Of a stretch of 64,000 nt of DNA, positions 51,952 to 62,661 are shown in pieces. The DNA is from Arachis hypogaea (taxonomy: Eukaryota > Streptophyta > Magnoliopsida > Fabales > Fabaceae). The position numbers and the translations under genes are program-made. The stretch covers positions 60,303,546 to 60,367,545 of the forward strand of contig NC_092054.1 in assembly GCF_003086295.3 (NCBI RefSeq). Direction: 5' to 3'. The number at the start of each line of letters is the position of its first letter. Within the stretch, counting starts at the first letter, position 1. The notes under the pieces were generated by a model, which worked only from the letters and a program-made list of their open reading frames with translations, was not told the origin of the DNA and searched no databases.

Positions 51952-53399
51952 TGACAAACTGAATTTCCTATCAGTAAAGAAATTCACAAAAATATAATCG
52001 CATTGTAAGTACAGCTTCTAAACCAACAGAAAATCCTTTCGTACAAACGTTTTGGTTGTCACAAGTAACAAATTAAACCCAATAAAATTTATAAGCCGAA
52101 GTATTCAAACCTTGGGTCGTCTTCTCAAGGAATTACAGGGAGGTATGATTTATTATTGGTTATGAAAAATAGTGTTTTTGGGTTTCAAAAGGTTTGAACA
52201 AGGAAAATAAATTGCAGGAATTGTTAAATTAATAACTAATAAAACTCTTGGCAAGGTACGAAAATTTGGAAGTCCTATCCTAGTTATCCTTATCGATGGT
52301 GATGAGAATTGAATTTTAATCCCAACTAGTTAACCTTTACTAAAGCAAAGAAAAGTCAAATGGACTAATTAGTTAGATCCTCAAGTCCTAGTCAACTCCT
52401 AAGAAAGGACTAGAGTTAGTGGAATTCAATTCAATTAGCAAAATTAACAATTATCAATCACGAGGAGTTTGATAACTCAAGAGTCTCCAATTAATCAATT
52501 AAAGCCAAGAATATAAAAAGCTAAATAAAAATCATAAATCTGAAATACCTCAGTTGCATTAATAAAAGAAAATCAATCTAAACATAAAGAGTTCATAAGC
52601 CAAATTGGTAACATAAGTCAGATACGAATAAAAGTATTAGAATAGATAAAGATATAAAAAGAATATTGAACCTGAGAGGAAGTTGAAATCCTAAATCCTT
52701 TAAGAGGAATCCTAATCCTAAAACCTAAGAGAGAGGAGAGAACCTCTCTCTCTAAAAACTACATCTAAACTATGAAAAGTGAATAATGGAAGACCTCTTT
52801 ATGAATGGATGCATTACCCCACTTTATACCCTCTAATCTTTGTTTTCTGAACTTGGATCTGGGCCAAAAGGGTTTCAGAAATTGCTGGGAGCATTTTCTG
52901 CAGTTTCTGCACGTGGCGTCTGTCACGCGTCCGCGTGGGTCACGCGGTCACGTCATCTGGGAGTTTTCCTTGTCACAAGTTTGCTTCGGTCACGCGTACG
53001 CGTCATTTGCGTTCTGCTCAAGGCACGCATTCGCGTCAATCACGCGTTCGCATCGCTACCTTTTCGCGCTAGGCACGCGGCTGCGTCGTCCATGCGTTCG
53101 CGTCGCTGCCTTTTTCTTCAAGACTCCATTTTCGTGCTTTCCTTCCATTTTTGTATGTTTCCTTTCTGTCCTCTAAGCCATTTCTGCCTTGTAAAGCCTA
53201 AAAATACTTGACACACAAATCACGGCATAGAATGGTAATAAAGGGTAATTAAATATAATATTTTTAAAGAATAGGAAACATGTTTTTCACACAGATCACA
53301 TAATAAGGAAGGGAAAGTAAAACATGCAATTTACATGAATAAGTGAGTGAAGGTTTGAATAAATCATTTAAATTGAGCACAAAATACATCATAAAATAC
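51952..53399 (-). repeat. Left LTR of R (family C)
   Basis: About 1.45 kb, similar to 60435-61883. CpG array at 52915-53110; TATA box (minus strand TATAAAG) at 52822-52828. Its U3 end and the neighbouring terminal PPT are missing, replaced by about 9 bp. Presumed target GACAC at 51947-51951. Confidence 0.88.
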
Positions 53400-55093
53400 C
53401 TCTCAGGCTAAATCCAAGAGAAAGAATAAGGTAAGGTGGTGGAATTTCATGCAATGCAAACTACCTAAATGAGTCATACAATTCTAGTTATTATTCACTT
53501 GTATATAAAGCTTACATGTAATTAAATTAATTCATATCCTCAAGGAATCATATATGCATAGCCAAACCCTAGATAATTTTAAAGCACTTTTACAATTGAG
53601 ATGGGTAAAAGTTTTTCACAAACTTGCAAGGCAATTAACAATTAAGCAGAGATATATGGTGATGAGCTATTGGACCCTCACTGGATGTTGTGTTTACTCT
53701 CTACTCACTCAGTGTTTATTGGGTTAATCACTCTATTCTTTTTCTATCCTTTCTTTCTAAAACTTTGTTCTTCATCTAACCAATCAACAAGTATGGAATA
53801 CAGACATACAAATATCATGAGGTCTTTTTCAAGGTTGTAATGGGGCCAAGGTAAAGGTAAGGGTATATCTATAAGGCTAAGTGAGCTAACAAAGTGAATC
53901 CTTGATTAGTCTAAGATCTCTCCTAACATACATACTTTATATAATTCAAAGTTCCTTTACCTATTTACCCAAATTTTCCCACTTTGTATTACAAGCTCAT
54001 GCATTAAATTTAATTTTGAAATTTTGTCCCTATGTGCATTGATTCTTTTTTTTCTTTTGCAGTTGGGGAATTTTTGTATCCCCTTACTTAAATACTTGAA
54101 AATAAATTTTTTTTTTATTTTTATTTTTTTTTATTTTTATTTTTTTAATGCACATGGTAATTTAGTTATTTTGATTTCACATGAGCATGCTTCTCAAATT
54201 TTTGAAATAACTTATTCATTTTAAATCCCTACTTTGTTTCTATCATCCTATGTTCCCATAAAATTCCCCACACTTAAATTGTACACAATATCTATCTTAA
54301 GCTAACCAATGATTCAACTTGGGATTTTTATTTTATTTTTCTACTTAAGGCTAGTAATGTGGTTATAGAACAAGAGGGGATTAAAAAGCTCAATGGGGCT
54401 AACAAGGGTGATGTAAAAGGTAGGCTAAATTGGGATAAGTGAGGAAAAATTCAAATGATGGCCTCAATCATCTCTTGGTATGTATCTATATTCTATATTG
54501 GACATATAGATTAAAACAAAGTAAAGAACATCATAATGAAAAAGAAGGGAAAAACACACAGGAATGAAATTTATGGTTTGAATGTAACCATACAGTTAAG
54601 CTCAAAACTCACAGGCTATGTGTTCTCCAGCTCAAAAATCATATATCAGTTATACATGTCATGCAAGTGGAAATCAAGAGTTCCCATTCAACTCAATGTA
54701 AATCTTAGGGTGGCCTTTAAAATTTTAGTGTTCCTCCTTGAAGAAATGTTGTTAACTAACTAACATGTAATGCTATATATACAAGGTGTGTGGATTATTT
54801 TAATTTACTGAAGTTTCTAGTTTACTCCTTTTATTTTCAATTAAACCAAACTATTTTATACCAAAAGGGTAAACTATACTAATTAATCCACGTATTCTAT
54901 AGCTAATAAGTTTAGAATTGCAACTAAACTAAATGTCTAAGATATAAACTAAAGTGCAAAATGCAGAAATAAAGTAAAAATACAGCAAAAGAACAATGTG
55001 CAAGTACTGAAAAAAATAAAAATACAGAAAAATAAACAAGATAAGATAGAAGAGTCTGTAGTGGTTCACCAAAAAGATACGCCAGGGATGGCA
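53400..55093 (-). other. R 3' spacer between env-like pseudogene and left LTR
   Basis: AT-rich, non-coding; counterpart of 32241-33694 in E1 and of 61901-63628. A T-rich run lies near 54105-54145. A third PPT-like tract is at 54264-54278 and the internal PPT at 55094-55110. Confidence 0.75.
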
Positions 55094-55139
55094 ACCTCCC
55101 TATACTTAAAATATAGCATCATCCTCGATGCTCACTCAA

Positions 55140-56571
55140 GCTAGGTGTAAAGAAGTGTCATCACCGGAAGGATGGGCTGCTGGTGTCTCTGTGGTGGTCT
55201 GAGGGTCTGCAGGCTAGATAAGTGAAGGAGGATCGGTCTGCTGCAGTGAAGGCACTGAATGTAGAGGGATCTCCAGATCTGCGGCCTGTAGCTGGTGGTG
55301 CTCCTCATGATGTGGCGTAGCCTGCTCTGGTCCTGCCTACTCAGCCTGGGCATCTGTCTCCTCCTCATGATCACTCGCCTCCGCCTCAGATGTATTAGAA
55401 GGGGTGTCAGGCTCAGAGGGGATGTCACTGCGGGATCGGATCATCAACTTAAGGTGCTCATAGCGCCGCTTGTTGTGACACTCCATACGATCTAGATGGG
55501 CAAAGAGTCGATGCACCAAATGATAAATGGGCTCAGGAGCAGGTGGAGGTGCAGTGGATGAGGCTGGTGCAGTAGGGGAAGCAGAAGGGCAGCTGAAGAT
55601 GTGGCTGCCTCACCAGCAGCGGTGAGGAATGGGGGTCTGTAGCCTAAAGCCTAAAACTTCCTGCTATGAGGAATGATCTTCTTGCAGTCTGTAGCAGTCG
55701 GCTTCGCATCAGCCAGCTCCTAAGGCACGTCAGCTCGATGGCCTAGTTGGGTGACCAGATAACGGAAAGGGAGAGTGCTTCTGACATGGACCCTGGCCAT
55801 ATAATACCGGATGAAACGTGGAAGATACAGGTCCTTACCCTCCATCACGCACCAGATGAGGGTGATCGTAGCAGCAGGCAGCTCTGTCTCATGAGTGCTC
55901 GGCATCACATAGTTGCTCAGAATCTGGTGCCAGAGCCGAGCCTCATCATTCAGGTAAATCAGCTTGATTCCCTTAGGCATTGTTGTATTCTTTCCCATGA
56001 CTCAAGGGACAGTAGGATCAAGGGCTATTCGCTGCTTGACAGCATCTCAGTCAAATCTCATAAAGTGCATATCCTCTTCAGCCTTTTGGTAACCGTCAAG
56101 CTGATCTGATTTAGGCTGAAGGTGGAGGATGTCCTCAATAGCTTCCTCAGTGACCAAAATCTGTTTCCCTCTGAGGTGCACTGCATCTAGGGAAGTCTTG
56201 AAATAGTTGCAGTAAAACTCTCTGACGCAGGAAGCATTGACCTCTATCAAGTTTCTTTCTAAGAAGAACCAGCCTCTCTGTTTTATCTATTCGGAGGTGT
56301 ACTGCTGTAGTTCTTTCAGAATTTTTAGAGTTCTTTCCAGGTACAAGTTCCTGGAAGTGGCAAACACTGGATACTTAAGCTCACAGTATCTATTTGTAAA
56401 TTTAACTGGATCTGTGGCAGTGAGGAGCTGGTCAGCCTTCTCCTGCGGGGTAAAGTGCTTTTTCCGCCAGGAGTCATCATGCAAAATGTCCAGGATGGTC
56501 ATAGAGGATTATCCTCTTTTCCTTTTGCCAGTGGTTGCTTTGCCTTTTCCTTTGCACTGAGGGTCAGACAT
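55140..56571 (-). pseudogene. R env-like third ORF (putative plant transposon protein domain)
   Basis: Minus strand, ATG at 56571 (MSDPQCKGKGKATTGKRKR, basic) directly after TTTTCAGG, matching the E1 arrangement. Readable blocks: NRYCELKYPVFATSRN, REFYCNYF..VHLRGKQILVTEEAIEDIL, ARLWHQILSNYVMPSTHET..LPRFIRYYMARVHV. At least four stops and some frame changes, especially towards the C-terminal Pro/Ser-rich end. Similar to 30963-32228 but diverged. Confidence 0.75.
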
Positions 56572-57490
56572 CCTGAAAAGTAGAAATTCCAGGATATAAT
56601 TGAAGAACAAAAGCAGGAAAATAAGTAGGCAAATAGGATAATAGCAATATAAGCACATAGTGGCAAAAGAGCAGTAGAATTATGAAATGAGTTAAATATA
56701 TGTGCATTATGGACTGTGTTTGAGTTAAAAATCTGAGATAAAAAATCACAATCCAAAATATATTATAAGCAAAATACATGTTAATTAGGAAAAACAATAA
56801 TCATGCCTTGAGTTAGAAAGTTAAAGTAGTTAGTTAAAAAGCAAAAAGAGAAGTTAAAAAGTTAAAAGTGGGTAATAAGTGAAAAAGAAGGTAGAAAGTG
56901 AAAGCCGTGATTTAGTAAAAGAAAGTTAAAGTGAGTGGCATGATAAATGTTTCCTAGGTAACAATAAATTCACAAATTTAAAGAATAATCAACTCATATT
57001 CGAGCAAAAATTTCAGTGTATTGATGATAATTCAGAAGGATAGAAAAGTTGCAAAACTAACATGAAATCATCAATAGTGCAAGTTATTAACTAAGGGATC
57101 AAAAGAAATAAGAATGCTAGCCCGGGCAGTCATGAATTGGTTTGGTTGTAGCCAAGTAAGGCAAAATAGTAAGTTTCCAAACTCAATACATGAAAACAAT
57201 TTGCAGAAAATTGGGCAGTATTCCGGCTAAAATTGGATGTTCCCGAGTAATAAACAGCAGGAAAAACCAGTTCATATAAATTTAAATAAAGCTGCAAATA
57301 GACACAAATAACATGAACATGAAAGAGCAGTGTAACAGCAGCACGAAACATGGAAGAACAATATATGAACAATATGATCATCACAGAAAAATCAGAATTG
57401 CGAAATAGATACAACAAGTAGCAAGAACGGCGTAATTATCAGACCTAAATCCACTAACCACATCCTAGCTACCTAACCACCTAAAATCCA
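56572..57490 (-). other. R spacer upstream of env-like pseudogene
   Basis: AT-rich, no coding signal; contains AGTTAAA-type repeats (about 56815-56930). It may correspond to an intron ending at the CAGG before the env-like ATG. Confidence 0.6.
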
Positions 57491-58034
57491 CTACAAACAT
57501 GCATCTCTAACTATCCTATTCTGAACAAAAATTGAAAAACTAACAAAGGAATTGAAAAGAGGAATCGTAGTATGGCGGAACCTGTTATGTAGAAGTACAA
57601 ATGTATGGAACAGAGATGAGGGCAGAGAGGTGGTGGTGATGACGCGGCGGCGTTGGGAGGGAGCACGGCGGCGCGGTGGTGGAGCAGGGCGGGTGGAGGT
57701 TGGGGTTTGGGTTGGAGGAGGTGGGAGAGGAAGGAAGGAGGGGCGAGGGTTGTGGGGCTGTGGTGGTGGGAGGTGGCGGTCTGAGGTTGGCCGTGGTGGG
57801 GGAGCAGTGGCGGAAGAGGGCGGCGGTGGGTGAGAGGGGTGGAAGAGAGTGGTGGAGGAAAAAGAGAAAGAAGAGAAGGAGATAGGGTGGGTTCGGTGGT
57901 GGGGTGCGGTGGTGGCTTGGCGGTGCGGCAGTCGGAGTGGTGGTGGTTGGGTGGCAGAGGAGGGAGGGGTTTGCAGAGAAGAGAAGAAGAAGGGGGGTAT
58001 GGGGGCACGACGGGTAGGGTTTCGCGTGAAGGGG
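57491..58034 (-). other. C-rich (minus) / G-rich (plus) tract in R
   Basis: The plus strand is rich in GGT/GGA/GGG runs; all three minus frames stay open for roughly 600 bp with Pro/Ser/His/Thr-rich translations, which is what stop-poor C-rich DNA gives. A strict four-run G motif is at 57992-58019. Not treated as coding. Confidence 0.65.
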
Positions 58035-58465
58035 TAGTATATTTGAATCCACGCGAACGAGTGGAGCACGCGATCGCGTGACTAAGGTGAAATGGGTTTG
58101 ACGCGGTCGCGTGATTGACGCAATCGCGTGGGTTGGGTAAAATATGGGTGATGCGGACGCGTGAGGCACGTGACCACGTCACTGAAATTTATGCTAGACG
58201 CACACCTCCAGCGTCGTTTCAGCACAACTCTCTGTCTCCATTTAGGGGCCATAATATCCACGCGACGCGGACGCGTCGCTTACGCTTTCGCGTGGGATGA
58301 GTGTTTTGCAAGTGACGCGTTCGCATCAGGGACGCGAAAGCGTAGGCCGTTTTGTGCTAAATGCACACCAACCGCACGATTCCAGCCCAGCTTTCTGGGC
58401 GTTGGATCTTTACGCCGATTTCCTTCTCACGCCCACGCGTGGCCTGCGCGCTCGCGTAGGGTGAT
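58035..58465 (-). repeat. CpG-rich palindrome array inside R
   Basis: CACGCG/CGCGTGA-type blocks with the perfect CACGCGATCGCGTG at 58067-58080. Same position as 11045-11612 in E1, between the two-hairpin element and the env-like ORF. Confidence 0.85.
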
Positions 58466-58604
58466 CTTTTTTTTTTTAAATCTGCAGTATGCAATATGCA
58501 GGGCTAATGTAGATGCTATGAATACTTCCAGGTTTAGTGAAAATAAAATAAAATAAAAATAAACAACACGAAATAAAATTGACAAAGAGAAACGATCATA
58601 CCAT

Positions 58605-58654
58605 GGTGGGTTGTCTCCCACCTAGCACTTTCAGTTAAAGTCCTTAAGTTGGAC
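58605..58654 (-). other. Two-hairpin element of R
   Basis: Minus strand: hairpin 1 GTCC-AACTTAA-GGAC (58654-58640), then AAAGTGCTA, then hairpin 2 GGTGGG-AGACAA-CCCACC (58622-58605). It begins 17 nt after the stop TAA (58674-58672) of the gag-like frame. Confidence 0.75.
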
Positions 58655-58671
58655 ATTTGATGAGCTTCCTG

Positions 58672-60321
58672 TTATGGTGGCTTGTGCTCAAATTCATCCA
58701 AAAATCTCCACCAATGTTTGGAATGCCAACAGCCTCCGGGGTCCCAAACTAGGTATGTAAAGCTTTTGAGCAGCTTCAAACAGATTCTCAGGCTCCCAGG
58801 ATGACAAATGTCAGAATAGATTCCAGGATCCCAAACTTTGCTTTTAAATCTGCCTTTGTGTTGTTCTATATTCTTCCATCCGGGCGGTTTAGAAATTGTA
58901 TTCTCACCAAGATGACTAAACGCCTTCCGAGACCCATTCAATTGAACTTGATACCAATCCTTGCACTTCGAATTGAAGCGTGGAACCTTATTGAATCTTG
59001 CACACTAGTTCTGAGTACGAGCTGTTTCCCTCTTACTCTTAAAGCCGCAGAGAGCTCTAAGCTGGCCATTTGTTTCAAGCAAACCATATTCGAGTGGAAA
59101 AGAAAAGATAAAGGTTAAGGACTATACCCACTTGAAGCTTGTATTAGGTGGTAATGACCTTGGGATAGGTGTTTCCGGTGGTTCTGTGAGCTCTACTCCC
59201 TTGTATTCTTCTGTGAATTTCTCCACTTCTTTGCAAAATTCTTCAACTGCAACTGCGTCCTGATCAAAGTCTTCTATGTCTTCCTCGTCACTCAAGTCAT
59301 ACGTTGGAGGTTGAGAGAAATCTACCTCGACATCATCTTCGTATTCACTTGGATAAGGTTCTTCAGGCTCAAGGAGTTCAGTTGCGGATGTGAGTTCATG
59401 ACTAGGAGAGCTTGATTCACGATCATTACTGCCCATGGAATCAACTGCTTGGTCTGTTCCGTCCAATTTTTCACAAGGTATCTGCACTGGAGGTTGTGCA
59501 CTATCCTCCTTGGCATCAATTTCAAACTTCTCAGCGGAATCCTTTACAGTTCTCGATTCCCATGGAGATTCAGCATCTCCTAAATCTTTAACCACTTCTT
59601 CCTCTACAACTATTATGGCTTCCTCCACTTGTTCCAATACAAAGCCATGCTCCTCATTGTCCACCGAAGTTTCTAGTATCTCCTTCATGCTATGCTCTTT
59701 TTTTGATTCTCCACATGTAGCCATGGGAGTACTTTGAGTGCTCAGATGTTGGGAAGCTATTATATTTACTATCTCGGTTAAGGCAGTAGTGAGTTCCAGT
59801 ACGTCTCTTTGCATCTTCACTTGCCCTTGAAGAAGTACACGAAGTTTGTCATCCATTGGAGATTGGGGTGGATAGGAGGGTTCATTGGTTGGGGGAGAGG
59901 GCTCATAATACAAAGGTAGTTCTTCTTGATAAGGATATGGGGATGGTGAATGTTGCGGTGGTGGTTCTTGGGAGTAATTAGATTGGAATTGTGGTGGATA
60001 AGGGTCATATAGTGGTGAATGGTGAAAAGGAACTTGTGAGTGTGGTGGTTCAAAGCTATGTTGAGAGGATGATCTATAAGCACAGGGTGGGGCTTGTTGG
60101 TAAATACAAGGGGTTCCACCGTATCTATTGCCTTGGCATGCATTGTATAATGGTCGTCGTCTGTGATACTGTGGAGGGTGTTGTTGCCTAAAGGGTTGAT
60201 CAAGTCCTCGTGGCTCCATCCATCTTTGATTGCTTAGACCTTGATGCATATTTCTGTTATAGCTTCCACTCCTTTCAACAAATTTAGAACCAAACTCAAA
60301 GCGAGAGGGGTGAGAATTCAT
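58672..60321 (-). pseudogene. R gag-like ORF, 399 codons intact plus 150 readable codons
   Basis: First frame after the primer site (ATG about 90 nt inside). MNSHPSRFEFGSKFVERSG.., then Pro/Tyr/Gln/His-rich repeats (about residues 40-150), a short helix DKLRVLLQGQVKMQRDVLEL that parallels the MLRSLAQGQQDMQ helix of E1 Gag, then a long acidic tail. TAG at 59124-59122 ends the 399-codon part. The same frame goes on to TAA 58672 with one more TAG, through LEYGLLETNGQLRALCGFKSKRE and WDPGGCWHSKHWWRFLDEF. No zinc knuckle, capsid-type domain, protease or RT. The function is unknown; it seems to stand in place of gag-pol. Confidence 0.65.
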
Positions 60322-60414
60322 AGTAGCAAATGGAAAAAGGGAAAAAACGAAAACAAATAAACAAGTAAAAGAAAATATTTACAATAACCAATAATAAGGC
60401 ATACATTTGCAATT

Positions 60415-60431
60415 CCCCGGCAACGGCGCCA
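60415..60431 (-). other. Primer binding site of R
   Basis: The minus strand reads TGGCGCCGTTGCCGGGG three bases from the LTR end, a perfect tRNA-Asp-type site. Confidence 0.92.
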
Positions 60432-60434
60432 TTT

Positions 60435-61883
60435 TGACGAATTAAATTTCCTATCAATAAAGAAATTCACAAAAATATAATCGCGTTATAAGTATAGCTT
60501 CTAAACCAACAGAAAATCCTTTCGTACAAACGTTTTGGTTGTCACAAGTAACAAACCCAATAAAATTTATAAACCAAAGTATTCAAACCTCGGGTCGTCT
60601 TCTCAAGGAATTGCAGGGAGGTATGATTTATTATTGGTTATGAAAAACAGTGTTTTTGGGTTTCAAAAGGTTTGAACAAGAAAAATATATTGCAGGAATT
60701 GATAAATTAATAACTAATAAAACTCTTGTCAAGGTTCGAAAATTTGGAAGTCCTATCCTAGTTATCCTTATCGATGGTGATGAGAATTGAATTTAATCCC
60801 ACTTAGTTAACCTTTACTAAAGCAAAGGAAAGTTAAATGGACTAATTAGTTAGATCAAGTCCTAGTCAATTCCTAAGAAAGGACTAGAGTTAGTGGAATT
60901 CAATTCAATTAGCAAAATTAACAATTATCAATCACGATGAGTTTTTTAACTCAAGAGTCTCCAATTAATCAATTAAAGCCAAGAATATAAAAAGCTAAAT
61001 AAAAATCGTAAATCTGAAATACCTCAGTTGCATTAATAAAAGAAAATCAATCTAAACATAAAGAGTTCATAAGCCAAATTGGTAACATAAGTCAGATACG
61101 AATAAAAGCATTAGAATAAATAAAGATATAAAAGGAATATTGAACCTAAGAAGAAGTTGAAATCCTAAATCCTTTAAGAGGAATCCTAATCCTAAAACCT
61201 AAGAGAGAGGAGAGAACCTCTCTCTCTAAAAACTACATCTAAACTATGAAAAGTGAATAATGGAAGACCTCTTTATGAATGGATGCATTCCCCCACTTTA
61301 TACCCTCTAATCTGTGTTTTCTGGACTTGGATCTGGGCCAAAAGGGTTTCAAAAATTGCTGGGGGCATTTTCTGCAGTTTCTGCACGTGGCGTCTGTCAC
61401 TCGTCCGCGTGGGTCACGCGGTCGCGTCATCTGAGAGTTTTCCATGTCACGCGTTCGCTTCGGTCACACGTACGCGTCATTTGCGTTCTGCTCAAGGCAC
61501 GCGTCCGCGTCAGTCACGCGTCCGTGTCGCTGCCTTTTCGTGCTAGGCACGCGGCTGCGTCGTCCATGCGTTCGCGTCGCTGCCTTTTTCTTCAAGACTC
61601 CATTTTCGTGCTTTCCTTCCATTTTTGTATGTTTCCTTCCTGTCCTCTAAGTCATTCCTGCCTTATAAAGCCTGAAAATACTTGACACACAAATCACGAC
61701 ATCGAATGGTAATAAAGGGTAATTAAAATTAATATTTTTAAAGCATAGGAAACATGTTTTTCACACATATCACATAATAAGGAAGGGAAAGTAAAACATG
61801 CAATTTACATGAATAAGTGAGTGAAGGATTGAATAAATTACTTAAATTGAGCACAAAATACATCATAAAATATTGGTTTATCA
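60435..61883 (-). repeat. Right (shared) LTR of R
   Basis: 1449 bp; minus strand TGATAAACC..TCGTCA. CpG array 61395-61590, TATA (minus) 61296-61302. It has a primer site on one side and a PPT on the other, so it serves as 5' LTR of one unit and 3' LTR of the next. Confidence 0.9.
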
Positions 61884-62629
61884 ACCTCCCCACACTTAAA
61901 CAATAGCATGTCCTCATGCTAAATCCAAGAGAAAGAATAAGGTAAGGTGGTGGAATTTCATGCAATGCAAACTACCTAAATGAGTCATGCAATTCTAGTT
62001 ATTATTCACTTGTATATAAAGCTTACATGTAATTAAATTAATTCATATCCTCAAGGAATCATATATGCATAGCCAAACCCTAGATAATTTTAAAGCACTT
62101 TTACAATTGAGATGGGTAAATGTATTTCACAAACTTGCAAGGCAATTAACAATTAAGCAGAGATATATGGTGATGAGCTATTGAACCCTCACTGGATGTT
62201 GTGTTTACTCTCTACTCACTCAGTGTTTACTGGGTTAATCACTCTATTCTTTTTCTATCCTTTCTTTCTAAAACTTTGTTCTTCATCTAACCAATCAACA
62301 ACTATGGAATACAGACATACAAATATCATGAGGTCTTTTTCAAGGTTGTAATGGGGCCAAGGTAAAGGTAAGGGTATATGTATAAGGCTAAGTGAGCTAA
62401 CAAAGTGAATCCTTGATTAGTCTAAAATCTCACCTAACATACATACTTTATATAATTTAAAGTTCCTTTACCTATTTACCCAAATTTTCCCACTTTGTAT
62501 TACAAACTCATGCATTAAATTTAATTTTGAAATTATGTCCCTATGTGCATTGATTCTTTTTTTATTTTGCGATTGCAGAATTTTTGTATCCCCTTATTTA
62601 AATACTTGAAAATAAAATATTTTTTTATT

Positions 62630-62661
<32 letters not shown>

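Noticed and set aside
57491..58182. Three overlapping long minus-strand ORFs (192-223 codons), Pro/Ser/His/Thr-rich
   Set aside because: All three frames are open at once because the tract is C-rich and poor in stops; no domain pattern, and the region is spacer in the related element E1.
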